Part shown: positions 8,538-16,848 of the stretch, in pieces
Numbering within the stretch: the stretch's first letter is position 1
Layout of the letters: every line of letters begins with the position of its first letter
Assembly (NCBI GenBank): GCA_903862645.1
Contig: CAIOZF010000182.1
Span: 1 to 58,221, forward strand
Length of the DNA: 58,221 bases
Reading direction: 5' to 3'
DNA from: an uncultured Gammaproteobacteria bacterium
GTDB taxonomy: Bacteria; Pseudomonadota; Gammaproteobacteria; Pseudomonadales; Pseudohongiellaceae
Made by a program: the position numbers and the translations under genes
The notes under the pieces: model-generated
What the model was told of the DNA's origin: nothing
The model's input: the letters and a program-made list of their open reading frames with translations, nothing else
Database searches by the model: none

Positions 8538-8603
8538 TGTGGGAGCGGACCTGCCCGAGGCTGACGACCGCTGAAATCATTCGTGAGCGGGCTCGCTCCC
8601 ACA
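8538..8603. repeat. inverted pair of REP-like units (BIME-like)
   Basis: TGTGGGAGCG at 8538-8547 is mirrored by CGCTCCCACA at 8594-8603, each flanked by REP-like GC-rich sequence, and a related unit lies at 1707-1726. The right unit overlaps the end of ubiJ, whose last residues are encoded by it. The pair lies between ubiJ and the bufA promoter region and could form a stable stem in RNA. Confidence 0.65.
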
Positions 8604-9224
8604 TCTTTGCAGCTTTTGCAGCAAACGTTGTTGACGTGCATGTATACGATCAATCGCCAGCCGCAGTTCATCGACGCGACTGCTGAAATGGGTTATCTCG
8701 CTGGAGCCGGGCAACAAGCGCGCCTCCTCGTGCAGATATTCCTCGACATCGGCGATCAGTGTCTTGCGCGTCTGCGCGGTCCATTCGAGCGCCTTGCCGA
8801 AGAACTGGCTCAGCTGATGAGTGGCGACATCGCCGAAAGCTGCGGAGAAGTGATGCTCCCAGTCCACCTCCAGATCGCGCAGGATCTGCTGCAGATCCTG
8901 AATCAGGTGGGTGTCGCCCCCCAGCCGGATGTCGGGGGAGAAGAGGGCGTCGGTCTGCGCGCCGCCTAGCAGCACGCGGCTGAAGGCGCTGGCGGAGGCG
9001 GCGATCTCTGCCTGAGGCGCGGGCTCGTAGATGCTGCGAATGGACAGCCGCTCTTCTTGAACGAGAACAAACACTTGCCACTGCAAGGGTGCGGTGCATG
9101 CCACTCGGACCGCCTTGCCATGATGGCGTGCCAGTCGGCGCGCAGTGTCAGAGTCTTGCGCGAGCAGGCCGTTCAACAAGGCTTCGACAGGGGCACAGAA
9201 GGCGGAACTGACGAGGTGGTTCAT
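8577..9224 (-). CDS. ubiJ: ubiquinone biosynthesis accessory protein UbiJ (SCP2 domain)
   Basis: A 215-residue protein with an N-terminal SCP2 lipid-binding domain and a C-terminal coiled coil (RVDELRLAIDRIHARQQRLLQKL). UbiJ works with UbiK in the cytosolic Ubi metabolon that carries ubiquinone intermediates. It starts 21 bp after ubiE with AGGA 7 nt before the ATG. The final residues (GSEPAHE) are encoded inside a REP-like element, so the native C-terminus may have been altered by repeat insertion. The usual next gene, ubiB, is displaced by the buf cassette. Confidence 0.92.
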   Translation of the reverse strand: MNHLVSSAFCAPVEALLNGLLAQDSDTARRLARHHGKAVRVACTAPLQWQVFVLVQEERLSIRSIYEPAPQAEIAASASAFSRVLLGGAQTDALFSPDIRLGGDTHLIQDLQQILRDLEVDWEHHFSAAFGDVATHQLSQFFGKALEWTAQTRKTLIADVEEYLHEEARLLPGSSEITHFSSRVDELRLAIDRIHARQQRLLQKLQRCGSEPAHE

Positions 9225-9245
9225 CGCGAATCCTGTGGCCGCCAG

Positions 9246-10061
9246 TCAGCTGGCATGCGGTGATTTGAAACCCAGATGGATGGCGCAGATGCCGCCCATG
9301 ACATCGTGATAGCGGCAGTCTGTAAAACCGGCGTCTTCCATCATTTTCTTGAGCGTGACCTGATCCGGATGCATGCGGATGGACTCCACCAGGTAGCGAT
9401 AGCTGTCCGCGTCGCCGGTGACCAGCTTGCCGACGATTGGCCACAAGGCCGAGTAACCATCGTAGGCCTTGCTGACCAGTTCGCTGCGAGGCTTGGAAAA
9501 TTCCAGCACCATGGCGCGTCCGCCCGGTTTCAGAACCCGGTACATGGAGCGCAGTGCCGCGTCCTTGTCAGTGACGTTGCGCAGGCCATACGCAATGCAG
9601 ATGCAGTCGAAAGTATTGTCGGCAAAGGGCAGGCATTCGGCGTTGACCTGGGCATAGTTCACATTGCCGGTAATGCCCTTGTCGGTAAGGCGGTCGCGCC
9701 CGACGCTCAGCATGGAGGCGTTGATGTCGGCCAGCACCACCTGACCCGTGCGGCCGACCAGCGAGGAGAAGCGAATGCTGAAATCGCCGGTGCCACCTGC
9801 CAGGTCCAGAACGCGATGGCCTTCACGGATACCGCTCAGCTCGACTGTGAAGCGCTTGATCAGACGATGGGTGCCCAGCGACATCAGATCATTCATCACG
9901 TCGTATTTGCTGGCCACGGAATGGAATACCTGACCGACTCGCGCGACCTTCTCCTCGACCGGTACTTGCTGGTAGCCGAAGTGGGTGGTGCGCGGCGTGT
10001 TCGGGGCGCTGTTCTGACTGTCACCGGGTTGTTGATCGCCGGGATTGGTCTGGCCTGACAT
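9246..10061 (-). CDS. ubiE: ubiquinone/menaquinone biosynthesis C-methyltransferase UbiE
   Basis: A 271-residue SAM-dependent methyltransferase that adds the C2 methyl group of ubiquinone. SAM motif I is [12 protein letters not shown]; later family segments are [25 protein letters not shown] and the C-terminal [12 protein letters not shown]. Family conservation starts at [17 protein letters not shown]. The ATG at 10061 is preferred because AGGA lies upstream with normal spacing; an extension to a TTG at 10124 adds 21 residues without family support. It is the first gene of the ubiE-ubiJ pair and follows the DUF971 gene. Confidence 0.96.
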   Translation of the reverse strand: MSGQTNPGDQQPGDSQNSAPNTPRTTHFGYQQVPVEEKVARVGQVFHSVASKYDVMNDLMSLGTHRLIKRFTVELSGIREGHRVLDLAGGTGDFSIRFSSLVGRTGQVVLADINASMLSVGRDRLTDKGITGNVNYAQVNAECLPFADNTFDCICIAYGLRNVTDKDAALRSMYRVLKPGGRAMVLEFSKPRSELVSKAYDGYSALWPIVGKLVTGDADSYRYLVESIRMHPDQVTLKKMMEDAGFTDCRYHDVMGGICAIHLGFKSPHAS

Positions 10062-10126
10062 AGTGCTTTCCTGCTGGCAGACAAGGCCAGTGGCTTGGAT
10101 TTGGGAATTTCGGGCTGTATTCAAGT

Positions 10127-10567
10127 TTAGAGTGGCGACCGCGGCTGTATGGTAATCACTTGCACCTGCTCTGACAATGAAGCCTTGCTGGTAGCAGCCG
10201 GATAGAAGGGCGCCGGATCACGACTTGCCCCAGCCTCCTGCAGCTTTTGCAGGTACTCCTGCCAAATCGCTTCCTGACTTGTACACAGTTCGTGGAGGTA
10301 ATCCCAGCTGTAGAGCCCGGAATCGTGACCATCGCTGAAGACGAGCTTGAGTGCGTAGTAACCGACCGGTTCTATGCTCAGCAGCCCCACGTTGCGCTTG
10401 CCTGTCTGCAGCACACTCTGACCCTTGCCATGCCCGCGGACATCAGCGGAAGGGGAATGCACGCGCAGAAATTCTGCGCCCAAGGCAAAACTACTGCCAT
10501 CTGCATAGGCCAACTCAAGCAGACCAGAGCGGCGGCGCAAATGAATTTCTGTCGGAGAGTCAGCCAT
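10127..10567 (-). CDS. DUF971 (gamma-butyrobetaine hydroxylase-like N-terminal domain) protein
   Basis: A 146-residue protein consisting of the small domain that caps the N-terminus of gamma-butyrobetaine hydroxylase. Family features are [25 protein letters not shown] and [23 protein letters not shown]. Stand-alone DUF971 genes between hslU and ubiE are common in pseudomonads; a role in iron-sulfur protein biology has been suggested for the domain but is not evident here. It contains two cysteines at most and no catalytic domain. Confidence 0.9.
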   Translation of the reverse strand: MADSPTEIHLRRRSGLLELAYADGSSFALGAEFLRVHSPSADVRGHGKGQSVLQTGKRNVGLLSIEPVGYYALKLVFSDGHDSGLYSWDYLHELCTSQEAIWQEYLQKLQEAGASRDPAPFYPAATSKASLSEQVQVITIQPRSPL

Positions 10568-10618
10568 GCTGTCTTGTTTCCCTAAAACGGTCGTGGTGCT
10601 TTCACCCGCCCGTGTGTC

Positions 10619-11959
10619 TTACAGAATGAATCGGCTGAGATCTTCGTCTCTGGCCAACTCGGCGAGCTGCTTGTCGACATACGCCGCATCAATGACCAGT
10701 TCCTTGTTGGCGCCGATGCCGACATCTGACGCCGTGAAGGAGACCTCCTCCAGCAGGCGCTCCATGATGGTGTGCAGGCGGCGGGCGCCGATATTTTCGG
10801 TACGCTCGTTGACCTGGAAGGCCGTCTCGGCGATGCGGGCGATGCCGTCCTGAGTGAAACTGACATGCAGATTTTCGGTGCCCAGAAGGGCCTGATACTG
10901 CTCGGTGAGCGAGCAGTTAGGCTCGGACAGAATGCGTTCGAAATCGTGAGCGGTCAGCGCCTGCAGTTCGACGCGGATCGGCAGTCTTCCCTGTAGTTCC
11001 GGGATCAGGTCCGAGGGCCTGGAGAGATGGAATGCTCCCGAGGCGATGAACAGGATGTGGTCGGTCTTCACGCTGCCGTACTTGGTAGTGATGGTGGAGC
11101 CCTCGATCAGGGGCAGCAGGTCGCGCTGCACGCCCTCCCGGGACACGCCGCTGTTGCCGGAGTCATTGCGCACGGTGACCTTGTCGATCTCGTCGATGAA
11201 GACGATGCCGGTCTGCTCAGTGGCTTCGATGGCACGACTGCGAATCTCTTCCTCGTTGACCAGCTTGGCAGCTTCTTCGTCTTTGAGTAGTTTGAAGGCG
11301 GCCTTGATTGGCATGCGGCGCGTCTTCTTCTTGCCGGTGTTCATGGTGGAGAACATGTTTTTGAGCTGACTGGTCATTTCTTCCAGTCCAGGTGGCGCCA
11401 TGATTTCGACGCCTGTGACGGAGTCAGCTACCTTGATCTCGATCTCCTTGTCGTCCAGTTCGCCTTCGCGCAGTTTCTTGCGGAAAATCTGCCTGGTGGT
11501 GGACGCTGTGCGGTCGGTGCTGTCGTGCTCGCCGTCACCTCTGGGCTGTGGGAGCAGGGCGTCCAGGATGCGATCTTCGGCGGCGTCCTCGGCTATGTGC
11601 TGGACCTTGCGGATCTGATCCTCACGCAGCATCTTCACCGCGACCTCGATGAGGTCGCGAATGATAGAGTCGACGTCACGCCCAACATAGCCTACCTCGG
11701 TGAACTTCGTAGCTTCGACCTTGATGAAAGGGGCATTGGCGAGCTTGGCGAGGCGACGGGCGATCTCTGTCTTGCCAACTCCGGTCGGTCCGATCATCAG
11801 AATGTTCTTCGGCGTGATTTCCTGACGGATATTTTCATTGAGCTGCATGCGGCGCCAGCGATTGCGCAGGGCAATGGCGACAGCGCGTTTGGCGGCGTTC
11901 TGGCCGACGATATATCTGTCGAGTTCCGACGCGATTTCTCTTGGTGTCATGGAGGACAT
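10619..11959 (-). CDS. hslU: HslUV protease ATPase subunit
   Basis: A 446-residue AAA+ unfoldase that feeds substrates to HslV. Walker A is GPTGVGKTE (about 57-65), the pore motif is the GYVG loop, Walker B is IVFIDEIDK, and an intact C-terminus ([15 protein letters not shown]) is the segment that docks into HslV. The I domain occupies roughly residues 110-240. It follows hslV by 55 bp in the same operon; a heat-shock promoter would be expected upstream of hslV but was not assigned. Confidence 0.97.
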   Translation of the reverse strand: MSSMTPREIASELDRYIVGQNAAKRAVAIALRNRWRRMQLNENIRQEITPKNILMIGPTGVGKTEIARRLAKLANAPFIKVEATKFTEVGYVGRDVDSIIRDLIEVAVKMLREDQIRKVQHIAEDAAEDRILDALLPQPRGDGEHDSTDRTASTTRQIFRKKLREGELDDKEIEIKVADSVTGVEIMAPPGLEEMTSQLKNMFSTMNTGKKKTRRMPIKAAFKLLKDEEAAKLVNEEEIRSRAIEATEQTGIVFIDEIDKVTVRNDSGNSGVSREGVQRDLLPLIEGSTITTKYGSVKTDHILFIASGAFHLSRPSDLIPELQGRLPIRVELQALTAHDFERILSEPNCSLTEQYQALLGTENLHVSFTQDGIARIAETAFQVNERTENIGARRLHTIMERLLEEVSFTASDVGIGANKELVIDAAYVDKQLAELARDEDLSRFIL

Positions 11960-12014
11960 GCGATTGTGTTCCTGAATGCGCTGCTGACGGCATGGATGCC
12001 GTTTGCTGTGGATG

Positions 12015-12584
12015 TTAAGTAGGAGTGCTAATGGGGTTATATGCTGAAAATTCCAGCTCTTCGATGGTGTGGTTCTGATTAGTATAGACGCAGATTTCGC
12101 CGGCGATGATCAGGCTTTTCTCTACGATGACTCGGGCATCCAGCTCGGAATGCCGATAGAGGGCTCGTGCTGCGGAGAGGGCGAAGCTGCCACCCGAACC
12201 AATGGCCATGATGCCTTCCTCCGGCTCGATTACGTCCCCGTTGCCGGTGATGAGCAGTGATGCCTCGCGGTCGGCGACCAGCAGCAATGCCTCCAGGCGG
12301 CGCAGTGCGCGGTCAGTACGCCACAGCTTGGCAAGCTCCACTGCGGAGCGCACCAGTTTGCCGTGGTGTTTCTCCAGCATCTCCTCAAAGCGCTCGAACA
12401 GTGTGAAAGCGTCGGCCGTACCGCCGGCAAATCCCGCAATCACCTGATCCTTGTAAAGGCGACGCACCTTGCGCGCGTTGCCCTTCATGATGGTGTTGCC
12501 CTGGGAGACCTGACCGTCACCGCCGACGACAACCTTGTTGTTGCGTCTGACGGAAAGGATAGTGGTGCCGTGAAGTTGTTCCAA
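12015..12584 (-). CDS. hslV: HslUV protease proteolytic subunit
   Basis: A 190-residue N-terminal threonine protease. The reading frame is open further upstream, but TTG at 12584 has AGGAG 7 nt before it and gives MEQLHG followed by TTILSVRR; removal of the six-residue leader exposes the catalytic Thr, as in many beta- and gammaproteobacterial HslV proteins. [23 protein letters not shown] and the [13 protein letters not shown] segment are typical. It forms an operon with hslU and lies downstream of the SPOR-domain gene. Confidence 0.95.
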   Translation of the reverse strand: MEQLHGTTILSVRRNNKVVVGGDGQVSQGNTIMKGNARKVRRLYKDQVIAGFAGGTADAFTLFERFEEMLEKHHGKLVRSAVELAKLWRTDRALRRLEALLLVADREASLLITGNGDVIEPEEGIMAIGSGGSFALSAARALYRHSELDARVIVEKSLIIAGEICVYTNQNHTIEELEFSAYNPISTPT

Positions 12585-12666
12585 TCTGAAGCTCCTGCCG
12601 GTGCGAGTGCCGGTGTTGGGAAGGCGTGTGGTCTGACCGTGCTGACACACACCACTACAAGGGGGG

Positions 12667-13491
12667 TTACTGACTTACTCCGATACGCATGCTATCGATG
12701 CCGTTGCTGCGTAGAACCCGCTCCAGCTGGCTGAGCTGATCGCGCGAACTGTAGGGTCCGGACTGCACCAGGAACAGGGTCTGCCCGAGCAGAGCTTCCT
12801 TCTTGACGCGAGCCTCCAGTCCCAAGGCATTCAGGCGCATGGTTTGCGCGACGGCAGCGGCCTCCTGTTGAAAGGCGCCTGCCTGAATCATGTAGCTGGG
12901 TTCACCAGGTTGCGCCGCGATCGGTAGGATTGGTGTTATTGCCGGCGCTGCTGTCGATGGTGCGGCGGTGTCTTGAGTGGCGTTGTTCAGGGCAGGGGTG
13001 GTCACGGTGCTGCTCTCCACGAGGGTGCCGCTCTGCGCAACACCAGCAGTCGGACCCTGCGCAGTGGCCAGAGATTGCGCGGCAGCCTGCGCCTGACTCT
13101 GAGCCAGTGCAATGGCCTGCTCTGCTTCAGTGGCGGTGATGGCATTGGTGGCGACCACAGCCGTCGGGGTGCCGTCGACAACCATTTCGTAATTGGGTAG
13201 TTCCTTGTAGAACTCCAGCTGCAGGCGGGCGGCGGCCTGCTCCAGTTCTTCATTGCGACGCTGCTGGGCGGCGGCCAACTCCTCCGCACTGCTGCTGTCG
13301 TTGACATCCGCCATGGGGCTCACGGGAGGCAGCATTCCAGAGATATAAATCAGAAATCCGATGAACAGCCCTAGAGTCAGCCCCGTCAACAGACCGGTAA
13401 GCAGCAGGCCTTTGGCGGGTTGCGGAGCTGGTTCCTGGCGCTTCTGCTCGGGCGCTTTGCGGGTTCTGGTTTTGGCGAAATCGTGGGCCAT
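12667..13491 (-). CDS. FtsN-like SPOR-domain cell-division protein
   Basis: A 274-residue bitopic membrane protein: a short basic cytoplasmic N-terminus, a membrane helix at about 29-51 ([20 protein letters not shown]), a coiled periplasmic region near 65-100, a long Ala/Thr/Gln-rich linker, and a C-terminal SPOR domain from about 195 ([18 protein letters not shown]) that binds denuded peptidoglycan at the septum. The position between priA and hslV matches the FtsN-like gene of pseudomonads, although argS, often found between, is absent. The name ftsN is plausible but the linker gives no proof. Confidence 0.85.
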   Translation of the reverse strand: MAHDFAKTRTRKAPEQKRQEPAPQPAKGLLLTGLLTGLTLGLFIGFLIYISGMLPPVSPMADVNDSSSAEELAAAQQRRNEELEQAAARLQLEFYKELPNYEMVVDGTPTAVVATNAITATEAEQAIALAQSQAQAAAQSLATAQGPTAGVAQSGTLVESSTVTTPALNNATQDTAAPSTAAPAITPILPIAAQPGEPSYMIQAGAFQQEAAAVAQTMRLNALGLEARVKKEALLGQTLFLVQSGPYSSRDQLSQLERVLRSNGIDSMRIGVSQ

Positions 13492-13596
13492 GACTGTCTC
13501 TGTAACAGGGTGAGCGGACTGTGCTAGCCATTATCCTGAAAAACCCGGCATGCAACCAGCCTTATTCCTGACGCGGTATGCGGTGATGCCTGTAAC

Positions 13597-15921
13597 TCAG
13601 ATCATATCCTGGGGATCGACATCGACAGACCAGCGGACGCTGCGGCTCTCTTTCATGGTTTCTAGTTCCGTGCAGAGCTGACCGAGCAGGTGCTGCAGTG
13701 CTGGCCGTTGCTCGGATTGCAGTTGTAGTTGTGCACGAAACTTTCCGGCCCGCTTCTCCATCGGGGCTGGCAATGGCCCCATCAGTGTGACCAGCCTGGG
13801 CTCCGACCGGGCGAGCAGTGTTTCTGCACATTGGCGGACACTGGCGAGAAACAGCTCCGGATTTCTGAAGTCGGTGGCCTCTGCCCGGAGCAACGCCAGG
13901 TGAGAGAATGGCGGCATGGCAGCGGCTTGACGTTCCGCGAGAATTGTTCTGGCGAAGCTGCCGTAGCCACGCAGCGTCAGGGCCTGCAGCGTGTTGTGAT
14001 TGGCGTGGCGGGTCTGGATGACAACCTCTCCTGGCTGTCCGGCGCGGCCCGCCCTGCCAGCGACTTGCATCAACAGTTGCGCCGTATGCTCCTGGCCACG
14101 AAAGTCGGCGCTGAACAGTCCGGCGTCCGCGTCGAGTACTGCCACCAGCGTGACGCAGGGGAAGTGGTGGCCCTTGGCGAGCATCTGAGTGCCGATCAGG
14201 ATGCAGGGCTCGCCCCGATGCACCTCGTTGAGCAGCACATCCAGTTCGTTCTTGCGTCGTGTGGTATCACGGTCTACGCGCAGAACCCGCGTGCCAGGGA
14301 ACAGGCGCGTCAGTACCCCCTCGCTGCGTTCAGTGCCAAGCCCCAGGGCCTGCAAATGCTTCGATTTGCACTGGGGACAATACCGATCGACCGCCTTGCG
14401 GGCGTCGCAGTGATGGCAGCGTAGATGTGGGGGGCTCTTGTGCAGCGTCAGTCGGGCATCGCAGCGCTGACATTCGGCTATCCAGCCGCAATCGGCGCAT
14501 TGCAGGGTGGGGGCGAAGCCGCGGCGGTTGAGGAATACCAGTACCTGATTGCCGCGCTCAAGATGGTCCGCAATGTCCTGCAGTAGCGGCCCGGAAAAGC
14601 CTTCCTGCAGGGCCTCATTGGTGGTGTCCAGCAAGCGCAGCGTCGGCCGTTCCGCGACGCCGGCGCGCTCGGTTAGCTGCAGGTGCTGGTAGCGCCCGCT
14701 GAGCGCGTTATGCAGTGTTTCCAGACTGGGCGTTGCCGACCCCAACACCACCCCGATGTTCTCGCTGCGAGCCCGCACAATGGCGAGGTCGCGAGCCGAG
14801 TAACGGAAACCGTCCTGTTGTTTGAAGGAGCTGTCGTGTTCTTCGTCGACGATGATGATGCCGGGTCGGGCCAATGGCGTGAACAGGGCAGAGCGTGTGC
14901 CGATGACGATCGCGGCCAGGCCGTCGCGCGCCTCGAGCCAGGCCTGCAGGCGCTCAGCATCTGTGAGCCCGGAGTGCAGCACAGCAATCCGGCATTGGAA
15001 GCGCTTGCGGAACCGGCTGATAGTCTGGGGCGTCAGGCTGATTTCCGGGACCAGCACCAGTGCTTGTCTGGACTGCCGCAGAACTGCGGCAATGACTTGC
15101 AGATAAACCTCAGTTTTGCCACTGCCTGTCACCCCGTCCAGGAGCGTGCAGCTGAAGGTTCCGATCGTGGCGCGAATTGCGTCGACCGCCAACTGCTGCT
15201 CGGCATTGAGGGCAAGTTCGTCTTCCCGGGCGGTGATCTGATGGCCCGGACCCAGGGAAAGAGGACGCGGTCGTTCACCTGTTTCGACGAGTCCAGCCTT
15301 AAGCAGGGCGTTCAATCCGGCAGCAGATATTCCAAGCTCGGCGATGGATTCTTTGTCCAGTTCACCATGCTCGGTCAGGAAATCCACAATTTCCCGTTGG
15401 CGCGGCGCGCGGGGTAGGGCATCTGGTGACAACCCTTTGCCCTGAACGCTGAGATACCAGACTTTACGTCCTGGGTGAGTTGCCGGCCGACCCTGTCGCA
15501 ACAGTGCCGGCAGCATGGTGCTGAATACTTCCCCCTGAGGGTGTTGATAATACTGTGCGGCCCACAGCGTCAGTTCCAGGAGTGCCTTTGGCAGCACAGG
15601 GGCGATGTCGAGAATCTCCCCAGCATGGCGCAATTTCGAGTGCTCGACCGATGTCTCTGTCTCTACGGACACCAGCACTGCCACCAGTGTACGTGCCCCG
15701 AATGGCACACAGACGCGAACGCCCGGCTGCAGTCTTGTAATCTGTTCCTCGGTAGCGTCGGCGGGGGGGAGGTAGTCAAACAGCCTGCGTAACGGTGACG
15801 GAACAGCCAGGCGCAGAATTACCCTTGAAGAATGGGAATGCCTGGATGGGGCTGAGTTGGGCATAGGTGGGACAGCAGTCTGCATAACAGGAGTGGGTCT
15901 ACCGGGATTCGCTCGGGCCAT
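13597..15921 (-). CDS. priA: primosomal replication protein N' (PriA helicase)
   Basis: A 774-residue replication-restart helicase that recognises stalled forks. In order it shows a 3'-DNA-binding domain (LRRLFDYLPP near 44-53), Walker A GVTGSGKTE, the DEEH box IIVDEEHDSSFKQQ, a zinc module with eight cysteines (from CADCGWIAECQRC to CHHC and CPQC), and helicase motifs V/VI (GTQMLAKGHHFP, LLMQVAGRAGRAG). Length is normal or slightly long; the first ~30 residues are poorly conserved, so a later start is possible. It is divergent from the chorismate mutase gene. Confidence 0.95.
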   Translation of the reverse strand: MARANPGRPTPVMQTAVPPMPNSAPSRHSHSSRVILRLAVPSPLRRLFDYLPPADATEEQITRLQPGVRVCVPFGARTLVAVLVSVETETSVEHSKLRHAGEILDIAPVLPKALLELTLWAAQYYQHPQGEVFSTMLPALLRQGRPATHPGRKVWYLSVQGKGLSPDALPRAPRQREIVDFLTEHGELDKESIAELGISAAGLNALLKAGLVETGERPRPLSLGPGHQITAREDELALNAEQQLAVDAIRATIGTFSCTLLDGVTGSGKTEVYLQVIAAVLRQSRQALVLVPEISLTPQTISRFRKRFQCRIAVLHSGLTDAERLQAWLEARDGLAAIVIGTRSALFTPLARPGIIIVDEEHDSSFKQQDGFRYSARDLAIVRARSENIGVVLGSATPSLETLHNALSGRYQHLQLTERAGVAERPTLRLLDTTNEALQEGFSGPLLQDIADHLERGNQVLVFLNRRGFAPTLQCADCGWIAECQRCDARLTLHKSPPHLRCHHCDARKAVDRYCPQCKSKHLQALGLGTERSEGVLTRLFPGTRVLRVDRDTTRRKNELDVLLNEVHRGEPCILIGTQMLAKGHHFPCVTLVAVLDADAGLFSADFRGQEHTAQLLMQVAGRAGRAGQPGEVVIQTRHANHNTLQALTLRGYGSFARTILAERQAAAMPPFSHLALLRAEATDFRNPELFLASVRQCAETLLARSEPRLVTLMGPLPAPMEKRAGKFRAQLQLQSEQRPALQHLLGQLCTELETMKESRSVRWSVDVDPQDMI

Positions 15922-16084
15922 GGTAAGGGCATTGCACGACCGACCGCAACCTCCGTCGCGCAGGGTGTCGGACGGACTTTCTGAAGTCGGTTCCTTACGG
16001 TGCCGGGGAGGAGGAATTGGTTTATACTCCGGCGCAAGTCACGGCGCCCCGAGCGCATCCCGCATGGATTCATGGAGTCAAACG

Positions 16085-16390
16085 ATGGCCGGCGAGCCCG
16101 TTCCCGCAGAACTGTTATTGGTGAGAGAGCAAATTGACCGGATCGATCACGGACTGGTGCTGTTGCTTGCGAATCGGTTTGCTCTGACCAGGCGGGTGGG
16201 CGAACTGAAGGCTCAGCACGGTTTGCAGGCGCTTGATCCCGACCGGGAAAACAGCAAGCTTGCGGACATTCGTCAGATCTGTGACCAGCATGGCGTCAAC
16301 GCTGACCTGGTCGCTGAGATACTGGAGCGCGTCATGCGAGAAGTGGTGAAGAACCATAAACTCATTCAGGAAGGCCTCTCCCCGCGTTGA
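16085..16390 (+). CDS. AroQ-type chorismate mutase domain protein
   Basis: A 101-residue all-helical protein with the type II chorismate mutase pattern: LLLVREQIDRIDHGLVLLLANR, FALTRRVGELKAQHGL, a DPDRE segment, and ILERVMREVVKNHKLIQE. It would convert chorismate to prephenate, or act as a related isochorismate pyruvate lyase. The start at 16085 has GGAG 7 nt upstream; the open frame extends further but shows no conservation. It lies between divergent priA and rpmE, apart from pheA. It is a single-domain protein with no dehydratase or dehydrogenase fusion. Confidence 0.8.
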   Translation: MAGEPVPAELLLVREQIDRIDHGLVLLLANRFALTRRVGELKAQHGLQALDPDRENSKLADIRQICDQHGVNADLVAEILERVMREVVKNHKLIQEGLSPR

Positions 16391-16419
16391 TTTGCGCCAA
16401 ATATCTCTGTGTGCCACTA

Positions 16420-16447
16420 TTGCCAATGCGCGCCTCTTTGGTAGAAT
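16420..16447 (+). promoter_or_regulatory. probable sigma-70 promoter of rpmE
   Basis: TTGCCA at 16420-16425, a 16-nt spacer and TAGAAT at 16442-16447 fit the sigma-70 consensus. It is about 90 bp upstream of the rpmE start, directly after the chorismate mutase gene. Confidence 0.5.
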
Positions 16448-16533
16448 GCACCCCCGTTTCGCTGGCAGTGGGCGTTGTTAACGCCGGTCCCTCTGTGGCG
16501 ATACCAGTGAAATACCAATAACGAGGTCCAGGC

Positions 16534-16746
16534 ATGAAACCGAATATCCACCCCAATTATGTAGACATGAGTGCAACCTGCAGCTGTGGCAATGTCCTGA
16601 AGACTCGCTCCACACTGGGCAAGGACATTCTTGTGGACGTGTGCTCGGACTGCCACCCGTTCTATACCGGCAAGCAGAAGACCCTGGATGCTGGTGGTCG
16701 CGTTGATCGCTTCAACAAGCGTTTTGGTTCACGCACACTGAAATAA
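16534..16746 (+). CDS. rpmE: 50S ribosomal protein L31, zinc-binding form
   Basis: A 70-residue ribosomal protein of the large subunit. Cysteines 16, 18, 37 and 40 (CSC and CSDC) show that this is the zinc-binding C+ paralogue rather than the zinc-free YkgM form, which is made in zinc shortage. [20 protein letters not shown] is the typical C-terminal part. It is transcribed alone, with a promoter upstream and a strong terminator downstream. Confidence 0.97.
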   Translation: MKPNIHPNYVDMSATCSCGNVLKTRSTLGKDILVDVCSDCHPFYTGKQKTLDAGGRVDRFNKRFGSRTLK

Positions 16747-16772
16747 TCTCGATTTCCGTTTCGCGGATATGT

Positions 16773-16806
16773 AAAAGGCGTCAGAGTTTCCTCTGACGCC
16801 TTTTTG
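16773..16806 (+). terminator. rho-independent terminator after rpmE
   Basis: A 14-bp stem (aaaaggcgtcagag / ctctgacgcctttt) with a tttc loop is followed by a T-run. It lies 27 bp past the rpmE stop and may also serve the convergent mrcA. Confidence 0.92.
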
Positions 16807-16848
16807 TGTTTTTGAATTTTTAGTTTGCAGGTAAACGTGGGCTGTCGA

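Noticed and set aside
15857-16084. N-terminal extension of the chorismate mutase frame
   Set aside because: It overlaps the priA start region, lacks conservation, and a better ribosome-binding site is at 16085.
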